Shown: positions 8,471 to 17,950 of the stretch, piece by piece
How the letters are laid out: every line of letters starts with the position of its first letter
Numbering within the stretch: position 1 is the first letter of the stretch
Assembly (NCBI RefSeq): GCF_003063355.1
Contig: NZ_NESH01000009.1
Location: forward strand, 1 to 50,706
Length of the DNA stretch: 50,706 bases
Reading direction: 5' to 3'
DNA from: Limnohabitans sp. Bal53
Lineage (GTDB): Bacteria; Pseudomonadota; Gammaproteobacteria; Burkholderiales; Burkholderiaceae_C
Made by a program: the position numbers and the translations under genes
Notes under the pieces: model-generated
What the model saw: the letters and a program-made list of their open reading frames with translations, nothing else
What the model was told of the DNA's origin: nothing
Database searches by the model: none

Positions 8471-9070
8471 TCAGGGCAACTCAACAATGGCCATGGGAAT
8501 CTGCTCGGTGAGCCAGAACTTGTCGTTGGGCAGGCTTACCTCGATGGGGTAAAGCGCAGTGGGCAGCTGCATTTGTACTACCCTGCTGATGGGTGTTTTG
8601 GCCTGCGCCTGGGCCAGTACGTTCACTGGGTCAAGGTGGGAGGCAGGGCTAGGTGGCATATTGAGCAGCAGCAGGCTGACTTTGAAAGATTGGCGCAGTA
8701 ACTGTGTGTCGGGCAACTGCCACTTTTTGATGTTGACCTTTGCGCCCGAGGGTAAAGTGAAATAGGCTTTTGCGCCCAGGGCTGTCACGGCTTTGACGAT
8801 TTCTTTGTCAAACGCAGGGTCAGGCAAGTCTGCGTAGCTTTGCAAGAAAGAGGGGAATGCCAGTTGAGGTGCCAGCAATTGGTGAAGCACTTGGGGCAGG
8901 TTCAAGGCAAAGGTGAAGTTCACGCTGTTGGCGGATTCGCGTTTCAACTCCAAGGCGTTGTAATGGGCCGGTGCCTGAGCCGCCGAGATGTTAGCAAAAG
9001 AAAAGAATAACGCGGCTGCTATACATGCAGCCGCCCTGTTCAAAAGAGGAAGCACAAGACCACCACTCAA
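8471..9070 (-). CDS. Secreted hypothetical protein
   Basis: This 199-aa protein has a signal peptide ending near ISAAQA (about residue 32). The mature part is beta-rich with no cysteines, and I do not recognise the family. The TTG start (9068-9070) overlaps the TGA of the YHYH lipoprotein gene (TTGA), so translation is probably coupled. It is the middle gene between a YHYH lipoprotein and a HupE-type transporter, which suggests an envelope function with both. Confidence 0.7.
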   Translation of the reverse strand: MSGGLVLPLLNRAAACIAAALFFSFANISAAQAPAHYNALELKRESANSVNFTFALNLPQVLHQLLAPQLAFPSFLQSYADLPDPAFDKEIVKAVTALGAKAYFTLPSGAKVNIKKWQLPDTQLLRQSFKVSLLLLNMPPSPASHLDPVNVLAQAQAKTPISRVVQMQLPTALYPIEVSLPNDKFWLTEQIPMAIVELP

Positions 9071-11508
9071 GGTACCGTACCACCCATGTATTTGTTGGTA
9101 TTCAGGCTGTTGACGGTACGGCTTCGGAAGTATGGAATCGTGTCAATCTTTCCAATATATGCCCCCTTCATCAACACATGCATGTCGCTTTTGAAGGAGG
9201 TAGACAAGCCATCCGGTTGGTAATTCGCCACAGTGTGCGCATGGTAATGGTAGCCAATACCGTCATGGTTATGGCCACCAAATTCATCCAATGTTCCATA
9301 ACCCAGCATCGCGCTGTCAGTGGTGGTGCGGTATTTGCCAAAGAGTGCAATGCCGTCGTAACCAAAGCCAATAAGAGGCGGATGTGAGTTACCCGAATAG
9401 TCAGTATCGTTGTACAAACCCAGCCCTTGACCAGACTGATAGCCGTCTGCGTGGCAGTGCGGTCCACCACCACCCTGACCTACATGGCAACCACTGGCAG
9501 ACAATTCACCCCTCAAGTGGGAAGGAACCAAGGTGTTATTGAACGCTGGATACATCACTGAGCCATCAATAAGCAGACCGTTATCAGCGATATCAGCATA
9601 GGTATAGGCATTTTTTGGCAGGGTCGTTGTACCTACCAAACCGCCAGCGTCACTCCACAAATTCGTTGTCAGAGTCACATTATCAGTAACTGCGCTTACC
9701 TGGCCATAATCTCGCATCGGAATCATAGTTATATAATTTTCGAGATTCGAGAATCGAGTAACTGCAGTACCACAAGTCCCAGAACATGGTGGACTAGGAA
9801 TGTCTTTTAGCCCGTTTGGCGAGGCTTGATTACCGTAGCTAACGACGACCATGAAGGGATGGTATACACCACTACTGTCCATTTCGTTAGTGAAATAAAC
9901 ATAAGGAACAAGATTTTGACCAGGTGTGCCGTCTGAAATGGCATCACTCACCAAAGTGTTGGCCAAGAGAGCGTTCCGAAATGAGGTGTAGAGCTCTGGG
10001 GCGTAGCGCAAGCTTCCACCATTGCTTACGACCGCCGTCCTTATAAGTGCCAAACGAGCCGCGGCATTTGCCTTGGTTGTCTCATTTGCCCCCTTAGAAG
10101 ATACCTGGTTGCTGTAAGTGGAATTCACACCCGAGGCGATTTGCGCTTCATACGCCGTTGTTGTTGAAACCTTGTTTATGAAAGAGGCGGCTCCTGTGGT
10201 GACAAAGCTGGTCGCCATTGGATCCATGAAAGTTGGAATGCCCAGGTTGAGAGGCGTGGAAAACAGGTAAAAGTCTGTTCCCGTTGACGCCAGAGAATAA
10301 ACGCCAGAGGCTTGACTGACATACTTGTCAGTGTAGTTGCTAGCCAAGGTGTAAGTTGCAGCAAAGGTGCTTGAATCGTAGCTGTATGTGTACCGGCTTT
10401 GGGCCTTCAACTTTTTGGTGCTCGCATTGTATGAAAAGGTCACGAAACCGTAGGTCGTAGCCGCTTTGCCAAAATTATTTCTGAATTTCAGTTTGGAATC
10501 TGTTGGATCTACGTCGATGGAGTTGTTGGGGTGCAAATGCGAGTCAAGCCTGTAGTAGCCGCTGCCAGTGGGGTATTCCACCAATTGAATAGTTTTGGTG
10601 AGGTAATCTTTGTAGGTTGCAGCCGTGGCAAGGGTGCCTGATAACGCAGAATACCCAGTTGTCGCACTGTAAGTATCGCCAATGGCAAGGTAGTTTGAAG
10701 AAGTGCTTGCCGTACTGGCGTCAGAAATCATATAACGCGAGCGGTTAGTGACCGTGCTGGTGGAGGCAAGAGTAGAGCTTGGTGTAAGTGTCCGCGTGAT
10801 GGTGGCGGCAAAGTTGGAGGGCGTTGCATAGCTCGACACCGATGCAGCCAACGGCGTCACGCTAACCAACCCGGACGCGGACCCTGTGCCGACGCTGTTG
10901 GTCGCCTTTACCGTGCAGGTATATGAGGCGCTATTGGTCAGACCGGAAACGGTGATAGGACTGCTGGAGGACGTGCCGGTGACGGCAGTCGCTGAGCCCG
11001 TCACACAAGAAGCCGTATATGCAGTGATGTTCGCGCCTCCGTTGGAAGATGGCTCCGAAAACGCGATGCTCGCCTGGCTACTTCCTGCCGTTGCTGCTCC
11101 AATCGTGGGTGCACCGGGAACTGACGCTGCAGCCAGCGGCGTCACGATGACCGACCCAGAGGCGGACCCAGTGCCCACGCTGTTGGTGGCAGTTACCGTG
11201 CAAGTGTAAGCGGCGCTATTGGTCAGGCCGGTTACAGTGATAGGGCTGCTGGAAGCCGTGCCTGTGAGGGCTGTCACAGCGCCCGTCACACAAGAAGCCG
11301 TATATGCAGTGATGTTCGTGCCTCCGTTGGAAGATGGCTCCGAAAACGCGATGCTCGCTTGACCGCTTCCTGCCGTTGCCGCTCCAATAGTGGGTGCGCC
11401 TGGAACTGAGTTTGTGCTGGTTGTCGAACTTCCACCACCACCACCACAAGCCACCAACAACGGCAGGATCATTGCTGCCACTGAAAGCAATTTAAAACGT
11501 CCACTCAT
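9067..11508 (-). CDS. YHYH-domain lipoprotein with two fibronectin-III-like repeats
   Basis: This 813-aa protein has a lipoprotein signal (lipobox LLVAC, Cys21) and then a Gly/Ser linker. Two nearly identical 95-residue Fn3-like domains follow (about 35-129 and 130-223), both starting VPGAPTIGAATAG. A large region then ends in a YHYH domain: the motif GYHYH sits near residues 752-756 behind a His/Asp-rich segment (GGHNHDG). Several Cys and His residues (CHVGQGGGGPHCH) suggest metal or redox chemistry. The start ATG follows AAGGGG. It heads the operon YHYH-secreted protein-HupE. YHYH domains are known from marine and freshwater bacteria but have no settled function. Confidence 0.85.
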   Translation of the reverse strand: MSGRFKLLSVAAMILPLLVACGGGGGSSTTSTNSVPGAPTIGAATAGSGQASIAFSEPSSNGGTNITAYTASCVTGAVTALTGTASSSPITVTGLTNSAAYTCTVTATNSVGTGSASGSVIVTPLAAASVPGAPTIGAATAGSSQASIAFSEPSSNGGANITAYTASCVTGSATAVTGTSSSSPITVSGLTNSASYTCTVKATNSVGTGSASGLVSVTPLAASVSSYATPSNFAATITRTLTPSSTLASTSTVTNRSRYMISDASTASTSSNYLAIGDTYSATTGYSALSGTLATAATYKDYLTKTIQLVEYPTGSGYYRLDSHLHPNNSIDVDPTDSKLKFRNNFGKAATTYGFVTFSYNASTKKLKAQSRYTYSYDSSTFAATYTLASNYTDKYVSQASGVYSLASTGTDFYLFSTPLNLGIPTFMDPMATSFVTTGAASFINKVSTTTAYEAQIASGVNSTYSNQVSSKGANETTKANAAARLALIRTAVVSNGGSLRYAPELYTSFRNALLANTLVSDAISDGTPGQNLVPYVYFTNEMDSSGVYHPFMVVVSYGNQASPNGLKDIPSPPCSGTCGTAVTRFSNLENYITMIPMRDYGQVSAVTDNVTLTTNLWSDAGGLVGTTTLPKNAYTYADIADNGLLIDGSVMYPAFNNTLVPSHLRGELSASGCHVGQGGGGPHCHADGYQSGQGLGLYNDTDYSGNSHPPLIGFGYDGIALFGKYRTTTDSAMLGYGTLDEFGGHNHDGIGYHYHAHTVANYQPDGLSTSFKSDMHVLMKGAYIGKIDTIPYFRSRTVNSLNTNKYMGGTVP

Positions 11509-13004
11509 AAATTACCCCTTATATTAGGTAGATTACCTCAACTTTTGGACACCCTATCACATTGAGATCTGAATTCCTCAAAAATGCTCACAGGTCAGGT
11601 TTGTGGAAGTACCATCACTTACTTCAACCAACAACCGTACTAGAGTTCTTCTGTAGCGCGGCAGCCAAATACAACCAAACCTAATGTGTGCGGATATGGC
11701 AAATGTCGGTGACCCAGGCTTTTTCTGGCTCATCACACTGGAATTGATGCTCCAGTTGATTGGGGATCACTTGCTGTACGTCTATTCTTGCTAAAGGTTG
11801 CCTCCAGCGTAGCCCCCTTTCAGCCTAATTCCGTAATTCGCGCAAGCCTTAACCAAAAACGCAAAACTCGGCCTTAACCTAGTTTTTGTGACCAGAAAAT
11901 CTGTGCATTGCACCCAAAGATCATTTACTTTAGGGCTGATTTGAAGGGCGCTTAAGTGGAGCATTGAGCCAAACATCTGCTGGCCCTTGTCATGAGGTGT
12001 CGGTTCACCCGACACTTTGAGTTGTGCCCATTGTGATGGAGCGTCGGTTATTGCGGTCAGAGCTTGACCATTGCCTTGGCTCAAACAGCCATCAGTCCTT
12101 GCCATTTGTGGTCCTCCAGTTCAAACACGGCCACGCATTCATTTACCGATATCTCAGACGCGCCAATACATTGAGCGAACTTGCGTTCGCTAGTGACTTC
12201 GCCATCCCTGTCGCTCTTGCAGAGCTCAGTGATCGGCTCATCACCGATGTCTACTTCGTAGTTCGAAAGCTCAATGTGACCCAATGGTTTAACGAGAATT
12301 TTTTGATTTACAGATGTTTTCTTCTGTGTCTGATCAGTGATGTTTGACTTGGGACTTTCGATAGATTCAACCCACACTGAGCCTTCTTGATCAGGCTCAG
12401 CATGGGCAAGGCTCGGTCTTTCGATGAGTTCTTTACTCCACAGCACTTGAGCACAACCATCAGCATGGGAAGGGCGGTTTCGCGGTCTCCTTTTACGTGC
12501 AGCTTCAAAATGAAACGCAACTTGCGAGGACAGCCAAAGTGCCAACTGTCCGCGGTGTTCGCAAGTTGCGGTGTGGTCTGCAGAGCTTGCTCGTGATTCG
12601 AAGGGCTAGGCCCCACAATCTTTGTGCTGAAAATATTCGTTCGCTTCTTGAGTCAATTGGCCAGCAACCGCCAACAGCATCCTTCTCGGGTAGTGACTAC
12701 AAGTCTCCGCTACCGCTCGGAATTTCCGTCCCTGCGAACACCACTGTCCAGGTTTAGGGCGTCATTGCAACTGAGTGACGCAGCTCTTTTTTCTCGGTAG
12801 AGATTGCAGGCTTCAACTGTTCTTCGATCCACCCGCTGTGTTTATTTATCACCGAGGCAAAACCCACTGCTAAAACTGGCTGTTTTTGATGGGTTTTCCA
12901 ATGTCCCGCCAAGAGCTCGGGATACCAAGCCACGGCGGTTGCCCAGACCCCGTGGTCGATCACACAATTGTCTGTGCTTTACATACATTTGAAAGGAAAA
13001 GCAC
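11509..13004. other. 1.5-kb region without a confident gene; relics
   Basis: Downstream of the YHYH promoter side, no long ORF of clear coding character is present. An open frame at 12081-12545 (minus, 154 aa) has a plausible C-terminal stretch with many acidic residues, and another at 12754-12963 (minus) looks protein-like, but both are opposed by comparable frames and lack good start signals. I read the region as decayed mobile-element sequence. The right hairpin copy is at 11997-12015. Confidence 0.4.
11997..12015. repeat. Hairpin repeat, right copy
   Basis: A 7-bp stem GTGTCGG/CCGACAC encloses TTCAC. Its surroundings (11974-12027) align at about 70 percent with 6043-6096 in the same orientation, including an outer ggccc block on the left and a gcc block on the right. 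It marks the right edge of the sub-region that carries the small recombinase and the YHYH operon. Confidence 0.5.
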
Positions 13005-13466
13005 ATGTCCACAGCATCCTCAACACCAGTTGCATTCTTGCAATCACTCAAGGTCACAGCGGCCAAGAAAGCCGTTGGCAACAACCCACAAGTACTGCGC
13101 CGCATGAAGTTGGCCCGTAAGATGTGGGAGCAAATCCAGTTGGCCAAAAGTCAAGCAGATGGAACTAACTTCACCATGACCCGTTTTCGCTCTGTCACTG
13201 ATCCCGATGGCCGTCGCCGCAGTGTTGAAGTTCCACGCCGTGTCCGTGCATGGTGGTGGACTACTGAGGCCAATAAATTGGCCCTGAACATCCGGTATGG
13301 CGCCCGCAAGATTGAAATTAGCAAGGGCAAAAGTGCAGTTGAGATTGCCAGTATTTCCGAACTCGTGCCCACACTGGAACTGATCAAACAGGCCGTGGAA
13401 GCTGGCGAGCTGGACGCGCAGATCGAAGCCGCTGCGGTCAAACTTCGCGAAGGCTTTGCGAAATAA
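13005..13466 (+). CDS. Conserved hypothetical protein (DUF6641-like)
   Basis: This 153-aa basic protein starts at ATG 13005 behind GAAAGGAAA. It opens with a helical region (KVTAAKKAVGNNP), and the middle has RRVRAWWWTTEANKL followed by a beta segment NIRYGARKIEI. The layout recalls small proteins from Burkholderiales plasmids and islands catalogued as DUF6641; that assignment is from memory and tentative. No function is known. The next gene starts 27 bp downstream, so the two are probably co-transcribed. Confidence 0.65.
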   Translation: MSTASSTPVAFLQSLKVTAAKKAVGNNPQVLRRMKLARKMWEQIQLAKSQADGTNFTMTRFRSVTDPDGRRRSVEVPRRVRAWWWTTEANKLALNIRYGARKIEISKGKSAVEIASISELVPTLELIKQAVEAGELDAQIEAAAVKLREGFAK

Positions 13467-13493
13467 AACCACTCGGGGAGAGTGACGATAAAT

Positions 13494-13895
13494 ATGGGTA
13501 TGAACAAATACCTCGTCACCCTCCGCATCAACGGGCAGTTGATCAAGTCAGTTGTTTCGGCCAACTCTGCGGTGCATGCTCGCTTGCTATGTCAGTACCA
13601 GTTTGGCATGGGTTGCGTGCATGTGGCTCCCACCCAACTTAGCAGCGAGGGGGATGACTATCCCTTGCTGGATGACCTCAAGCCGCTCACAAGCACAACC
13701 ATTAAGCTCAGACCGCCCAAGCCACCCAAGACCGCAACCATCAAGCCCGCCAAGCCACCCACACCAGAGCAGATGCGGGTCACACAGTTAAAGGCTAATG
13801 TGGATCGCCAGAAAGAGGCACTGAAGCAGGAGCGTGAGAGACAAAAGCGGCAACGAGAAGCTGAGCAGGCGCGCAGGGGGCAGGGTGGCTATTGA
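13494..13895 (+). CDS. Hypothetical protein with proline-rich and coiled-coil tail
   Basis: This 133-aa protein starts at ATG 13494 (or 13500), with GGGGAGA about 12 nt upstream; a GTG at 13482 is too close to that site. Residues 1-60 form a compact domain (KYLVTLRINGQLIKS). A Pro/Lys-rich linker follows (RPPKPPKTA) and then a strongly charged coiled coil (KQERERQKRQREAEQ). It probably forms an operon with 13005-13466. I do not recognise the family. Confidence 0.6.
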   Translation: MGMNKYLVTLRINGQLIKSVVSANSAVHARLLCQYQFGMGCVHVAPTQLSSEGDDYPLLDDLKPLTSTTIKLRPPKPPKTATIKPAKPPTPEQMRVTQLKANVDRQKEALKQERERQKRQREAEQARRGQGGY

Positions 13896-14279
13896 TCAGA
13901 TCACTTTGCTGGCCTCAAAGCACTTGCCGAAATGTACGAAAACCGCCTGAAATCACGGTATTTGCATCGAAAAATGGACTGTTTTTGAAATCACGGCCAG
14001 ACGGATGACAGGCTATGCAGAAATACTTTTCTCATTTTTCTTACACGCTTGAACAAAAGCTCGATGTCCTCATGCGGGAGGTGGTTTGGGTTTTTATGTT
14101 GGTTGCCGTGTAATCAGGCATTCACAATGTTTACAGGCCGTCATTACAGTTCATTTGATCTAACACCTGATCCAAGTGATTTTGTACTTTTGTATTGTTA
14201 TGGAAAGTTCGTTCGTAAAAGCAAAAAACATGCTTTGCAATATAAATTTGTGCAAATGTAAAATCTTACAAATGGATTC
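13896..14279. other. Intergenic stretch without a recognisable gene
   Basis: These 384 bp are AT-rich. No ORF here resembles a known family and no clear terminator hairpin was found. The stretch should contain the promoter of the small secreted protein gene at 14280. Confidence 0.45.
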
Positions 14280-14573
14280 ATGATCAAACCCATTTGCAAA
14301 AAGGTACTTGCTGTGAAAGTCGAAATAAAATCAAATTTTTCACTGCTGCCATTGTTGTTCTCAATGTTTAGTCTGACAGCTGTTGGAGCTGTATTGATGT
14401 CGCCAGCATGGGCGCAAAGCGGCAAAAAACAAATGTCATGCAAGTTGCAGTCTGACAAAGTCAAGGGCAAAGAGCGAACATGCATTTACGTGTGCGAAGA
14501 CAAGTCGCTTGAAGGGCGTACCCGCAAACCTGAAAGCTCTTGTCCCTCGTCCATAAACAGTACAAGAAGTTAA
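14280..14573 (+). CDS. Small secreted Cys-containing protein
   Basis: This 97-aa protein is basic and hydrophobic at the N terminus (about residues 15-45), with a probable signal-peptidase site after SPAWA-Q (A45/Q46). The mature part is about 50 residues with four cysteines (SCKLQ, TCIYVC, SSCPSS), which could form two disulfides. The start at ATG 14280 is the first of a few possibilities. The function is unknown. It is the last plausible gene inside the island before attR. A faint antisense frame (about 14620-14742) encodes an HTH-like peptide and is probably a relic. Confidence 0.5.
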   Translation: MIKPICKKVLAVKVEIKSNFSLLPLLFSMFSLTAVGAVLMSPAWAQSGKKQMSCKLQSDKVKGKERTCIYVCEDKSLEGRTRKPESSCPSSINSTRS

Positions 14574-14905
14574 AAATACCGGTATCACCTTCGATCGAGA
14601 TTGACTTTGTCTTACTCATCTCAAGTGCCTCAAACCAATCCCTGACGTCTCCAACAGAGATGCCCAAGGCTCGTGCAAGCTGTACTCTCAAATTGAGAGT
14701 TGCCCAGCTCGATGTCCAGAAACGGGACGTTTGAGCAGCCAAAAAATAGCTGAAAATTTTGAGGAATTTGGAGGGCTTTTTCAGCGTGATTTTGTGCTGA
14801 AAAAATCGTGTGCTTTTGGCGTCAGCGTTCTACATTGCGTAGGACACTTTTTTGTAGCCTTGCTGCAACCCACGTAAACTGTAGTGTTTACTAGGGTATT
14901 CACAT

Positions 14906-14961
14906 TTTTGAGTCCCCTGAGTCTACCAATTTCACCACCCGGGCGGTATTTGTGAAGACGC
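14906..14961. repeat. Right attachment site (attR), displaced 5' half of tRNA-Leu
   Basis: The 56 bp are identical to 315-370: anticodon loop to 5' end of tRNA-Leu plus upstream flank, with no 3' half attached. This is the original chromosomal 5' half, separated from its 3' half when the element entered. The chromosomal promoter side (14962 onward) still resembles 371 onward with several mismatches, so a useless half-tRNA transcript may still be made. Confidence 0.88.
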
Positions 14962-15031
14962 AAATTATGGCACAAATTTGACGTGGATTGCGCTCTCGAG
15001 TGGGCTTTTCATAAAAGATTTTGATGGGGCC

Positions 15032-16711
15032 TCAGGGCTGCTGTTGAGAGCCCATGACTTCCACTTCAACACGACGATCTGCGCGCAGACAGGTGATCAG
15101 CGCCCTGGTGGCATGGGTGCCTTTGCAATCGCTGGTCATCGTGACGGGCTGTTGCGCCCCCACGCCTGTTGCGCTGATTTTGTCAGTCGGGATGCCGCCC
15201 ATTTGCACCAGGTAAATTTTGACCGCCTCGGCACGCCTTTGGGACAGCTTGGCGTTGTAAGCGGGGCTGCCCAAGCGGTCTGTGTGTCCTGTGATTTGTA
15301 CCGCGTCGATGTTGACGGGGCGCAGTTCCTGAATCAGTTTGTTCAAGGCATTTTAGCCATCGGCCTGAAGTTGATCTTGGTCGAAGTCAAACAGTGAATC
15401 GGCTTCGAGTTTGATTTTGACCCAGGGTGCAGGTGCGACGGGTGTAGGCGGTGGTGTGACAGGTCTGGGCACTGCGGCGGGTTCAGGTGCGGGCATAAGG
15501 GCAGGAGCCGCAATGGGCTCAACAGGCGCCGAAACAGGTTCTGCCATTGGCACATAGGGGGTGGAGACTGCCGTTTTGACTTGGGTTGCCGGTCCACCAA
15601 AACGGTAAACCAAGCCCAAAGTCACCAGGTCCACATCGCCACGGCGGCCCACTGCATCGTTGACGCGGTAACGTTCAGCTTCCAGCCTCAAGCTCAATGA
15701 GGGGGTGAGGGCGTTTTGCGTGCCCAGGCCGTATTTGTAGTTGGTTTCCCTCCGGCTGGATGTGGGGTCACTCACGGCAACAGCGCCAGTGCTGCTGAAA
15801 CGGGCTTGAGTTTGGGCATGGGCTGCACCCACCCGCCCCATCAACGACCAACGCTCGGTGACCGGCAAGGTGCCGACCAGGTCCAGGTTCAAGCCCCGGA
15901 TGCGGGCGGAGCCCGTCAGAGTGGCATTGGGAGAAGTGGTGGCATTGAAGCCAAATCGACCCAAGTCAAAGTACCCTGCTTCCACAGCCCAGTTGGGATG
16001 GATGGGGAAACCCCAGTAGGCTTTGTAGCCAGTATCGTGGCGGTCCTCGGCCAAAGTCGTGGTGCGTGTGCCCACTGCGTAGCTGACGGTGCCAGCGACA
16101 GGGGTGTCACCCAAGGTGGTTTTCAGGGTGAAACTGTTGGTTTCCAGGCTGGCGGGGGCCATTTCCTCACTGAATGTGACCGTCACTTGTGTGTTGGTCG
16201 CGGCCACGGCATCTTGTGCAGGCACTTGCTGCGTGACGGTAGGCGGTGTGCTGTCGGTGCTTGAACCGGTTTCAAATGACCAAGAAAAGGCGAGGGGCAA
16301 AGCGATGCCATCGGTGTCTTGTGCGCCGGTGGTGATGGTGGCGGTGCACAGTGTGCTCACGGGCAGATGGGCTGCTGGCGACAGCGTGGCCACGCGGCTG
16401 TTGGCGTCGTAGCTGACGCTGCTTTCAATAGCTGCGCCTGCAGGGCACTGGAGTGTGAAGGTGTTGGTGCTGATGCTGTCCGGGCTCATCGCCTTGTTGA
16501 AGGTGGCGGTCACGCGGGTGTTGACGGCGACGCCGGTGACCACGGGTGTTCGGGCCAAGGGTGCCGTGGCACTGACGCTGGGGGCCAGCGAGATGCGGTT
16601 ATCCATCCCCAAAATAGGATCTTTGCCACCGCCGCATGCGGTGATCAGCAGTGTTGACACCAAGGCCCAACACCAAGCTTTGGTGTTGGGGCGCATTTCG
16701 AAAGTGCACAT
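15032..16711 (-). pseudogene. Ig-like/OmpA-family chimeric lipoprotein gene with an in-frame stop
   Basis: The frame runs from ATG 16711 (AGGAG 8 nt upstream) to 15032 with a single TAA at 15353-15355, which splits it into 452 and 104 residues. The N terminus is a lipoprotein signal (lipobox LITAC). Two bacterial Ig-like domains follow (about residues 50-150 and 152-222), the second cut short and joined directly to an OmpA-type beta-barrel lacking its first strands (from about DTGYKAYWGF). A Pro-rich linker and the OmpA C-terminal peptidoglycan-binding domain complete it. The stop lies in that last domain (SLFDFDQDQLQADG, stop, NALNKLIQEL). An AAA-to-TAA change would explain it. The chimera probably arose by deletion between two genes. 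Confidence 0.75.
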
Positions 16712-17036
16712 AAAAAACTCCTGTATCGGTGTTCTGGGACGACATCAAACGGGGCCACGAACGTGTGGTTGCGTGGTGGCTGCGCGTGCAAAGTGAGCCA
16801 AAACCAAGCAGCCCACGCCCTCTGAGCAGTTTGTGCCTGGGCCAGGATGAATTCAGTGCGTTGAGACACATTGCGCCAGAGATCGCAGCACCTCCGGGGC
16901 TTTAGGCCGCGTCATCTTTTGGAAACCCGAAGGGCCGGGTTTTTGAACAGGGCGTTGGCAAGAAGGCGGGTTTCTACGGTCGTTTCCGGCGGGCTCACTG
17001 CCATCAGGGGCGTTCAAGTTATGGCAAAGTACGGCC
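16712..17036. other. Divergent intergenic region before cysM
   Basis: These 325 bp separate the OmpA chimera (minus) from cysM (plus). A short inverted repeat near 16925-16955 (gaaacccgaagggccgggttt core) could be a terminator or attenuator. No ORF looks real. The cysM promoter should lie in the last 100 bp (possible -10 at TATGGCA, 17019-17025), but no regulator site is evident. Confidence 0.4.
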
Positions 17037-17939
17037 ATGATTTATCCAACCATTGAAGATGCGATCGGCAAAACACCTGTGGTGGCATTGCAGCGCTTGG
17101 GAGCAGCCGATTGCGCTGCGCGGGGCAATGTGATCTTGGGAAAGCTCGAGGGCAACAATCCGGCTGGATCCGTGAAAGACCGGCCCGCCTTGTCGATGAT
17201 TCGTCGGGCTGAAGAGCGCGGCGAGATCAAGCCCGGAGACACCTTGATCGAGGCGACATCCGGCAACACCGGAATCGCTCTGGCCATGGCGGCGGCCATC
17301 AAGGGTTACCGCATGGTCTTGATCATGCCGGAGGACCTTTCAATTGAACGCGCCCAGACCATGAAGGCGTTTGGTGCCGAGTTGATCCTCACGCCCAAGA
17401 GCGGCGGCATGGAATACGCCCGCGACTTGGCCGACAACATGGCCGCGCAAGGCAAGGGCCGCATCCTGGACCAGTTTGCCAATGCCGACAACCCGCGCAT
17501 CCATTACGAAACCACCGGTCCCGAGATCTGGGAGCAAACGGGCGGCAAGGTCACTCACTTTGTGAGTGCCATGGGCACGACCGGCACCATCACGGGCGTG
17601 TCGCGGTTTTTGAAAGAAAAGAACCCGGCCATCCGCATCATTGGTGCCCAGCCCAGTGAGGGCTCGCGCATTCCGGGCATCCGCAAGTGGCCTGAGGAAT
17701 ACCTGCCCAAAATTTACGATCCGAGCCAGGTGGACGAGCTGATTTACGTGAGCCAAAACGACGCTGAGGAAACCTGCCGCCAGATGGCGCGGACCGAAGG
17801 CATCTTTGCCGGCATCTCGGCGGCCGGTGCTTGCTGGGTGGCCCAGCAAGTGGCCAAAACGGCGCAAAACGCCACCATCGTGTTCATTGTGTGTGATCGC
17901 GGTGACCGCTATTTGTCCACGGGTGTTTTCCCCGCCTGA
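17037..17939 (+). CDS. cysM: Cysteine synthase B (O-acetylserine sulfhydrylase)
   Basis: This 300-aa PLP enzyme makes cysteine from O-acetylserine and sulfide or thiosulfate in the cytoplasm. The PLP lysine lies in NPAGSVKDRPA (about residue 46), the phosphate-binding loop in TSGNTG (about 77-82), and a second Gly-rich motif GTTGTITG follows near 180. Length and the VSRFLKEKNP region fit CysM rather than CysK. It is followed 11 bp later by the NUDIX gene and then tusA, giving a small sulfur-related operon. Confidence 0.93.
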   Translation: MIYPTIEDAIGKTPVVALQRLGAADCAARGNVILGKLEGNNPAGSVKDRPALSMIRRAEERGEIKPGDTLIEATSGNTGIALAMAAAIKGYRMVLIMPEDLSIERAQTMKAFGAELILTPKSGGMEYARDLADNMAAQGKGRILDQFANADNPRIHYETTGPEIWEQTGGKVTHFVSAMGTTGTITGVSRFLKEKNPAIRIIGAQPSEGSRIPGIRKWPEEYLPKIYDPSQVDELIYVSQNDAEETCRQMARTEGIFAGISAAGACWVAQQVAKTAQNATIVFIVCDRGDRYLSTGVFPA

Positions 17940-17950
17940 CTGGAGTCTTC

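Larger units (their letters stand above)
315..14961. mobile_element. Integrated element (genomic island) in tRNA-Leu
   Basis: The segment is delimited by perfect 56-bp direct repeats containing the tRNA-Leu 5' half, with a phage-type integrase next to the left repeat. Contents are mostly hypothetical proteins, recombinase relics and a secreted/HupE operon. Base composition is lower in GC than the core genes to the right. No conjugation or virion genes were recognised, so it may be a degraded or helper-dependent integrative element. Whether it can still excise cannot be read from sequence. Confidence 0.8.

Noticed and set aside
12081..12545. 154-codon open frame on the minus strand in the left island
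   Set aside because: Competing frames of similar length, no good ribosome-binding site and no recognisable family; kept only as a relic note.
14461..14742. 93-codon minus-strand frame with an HTH-like peptide
   Set aside because: Only the first 40 codons look protein-like; the rest is antisense to the secreted-protein gene. Probably a relic.
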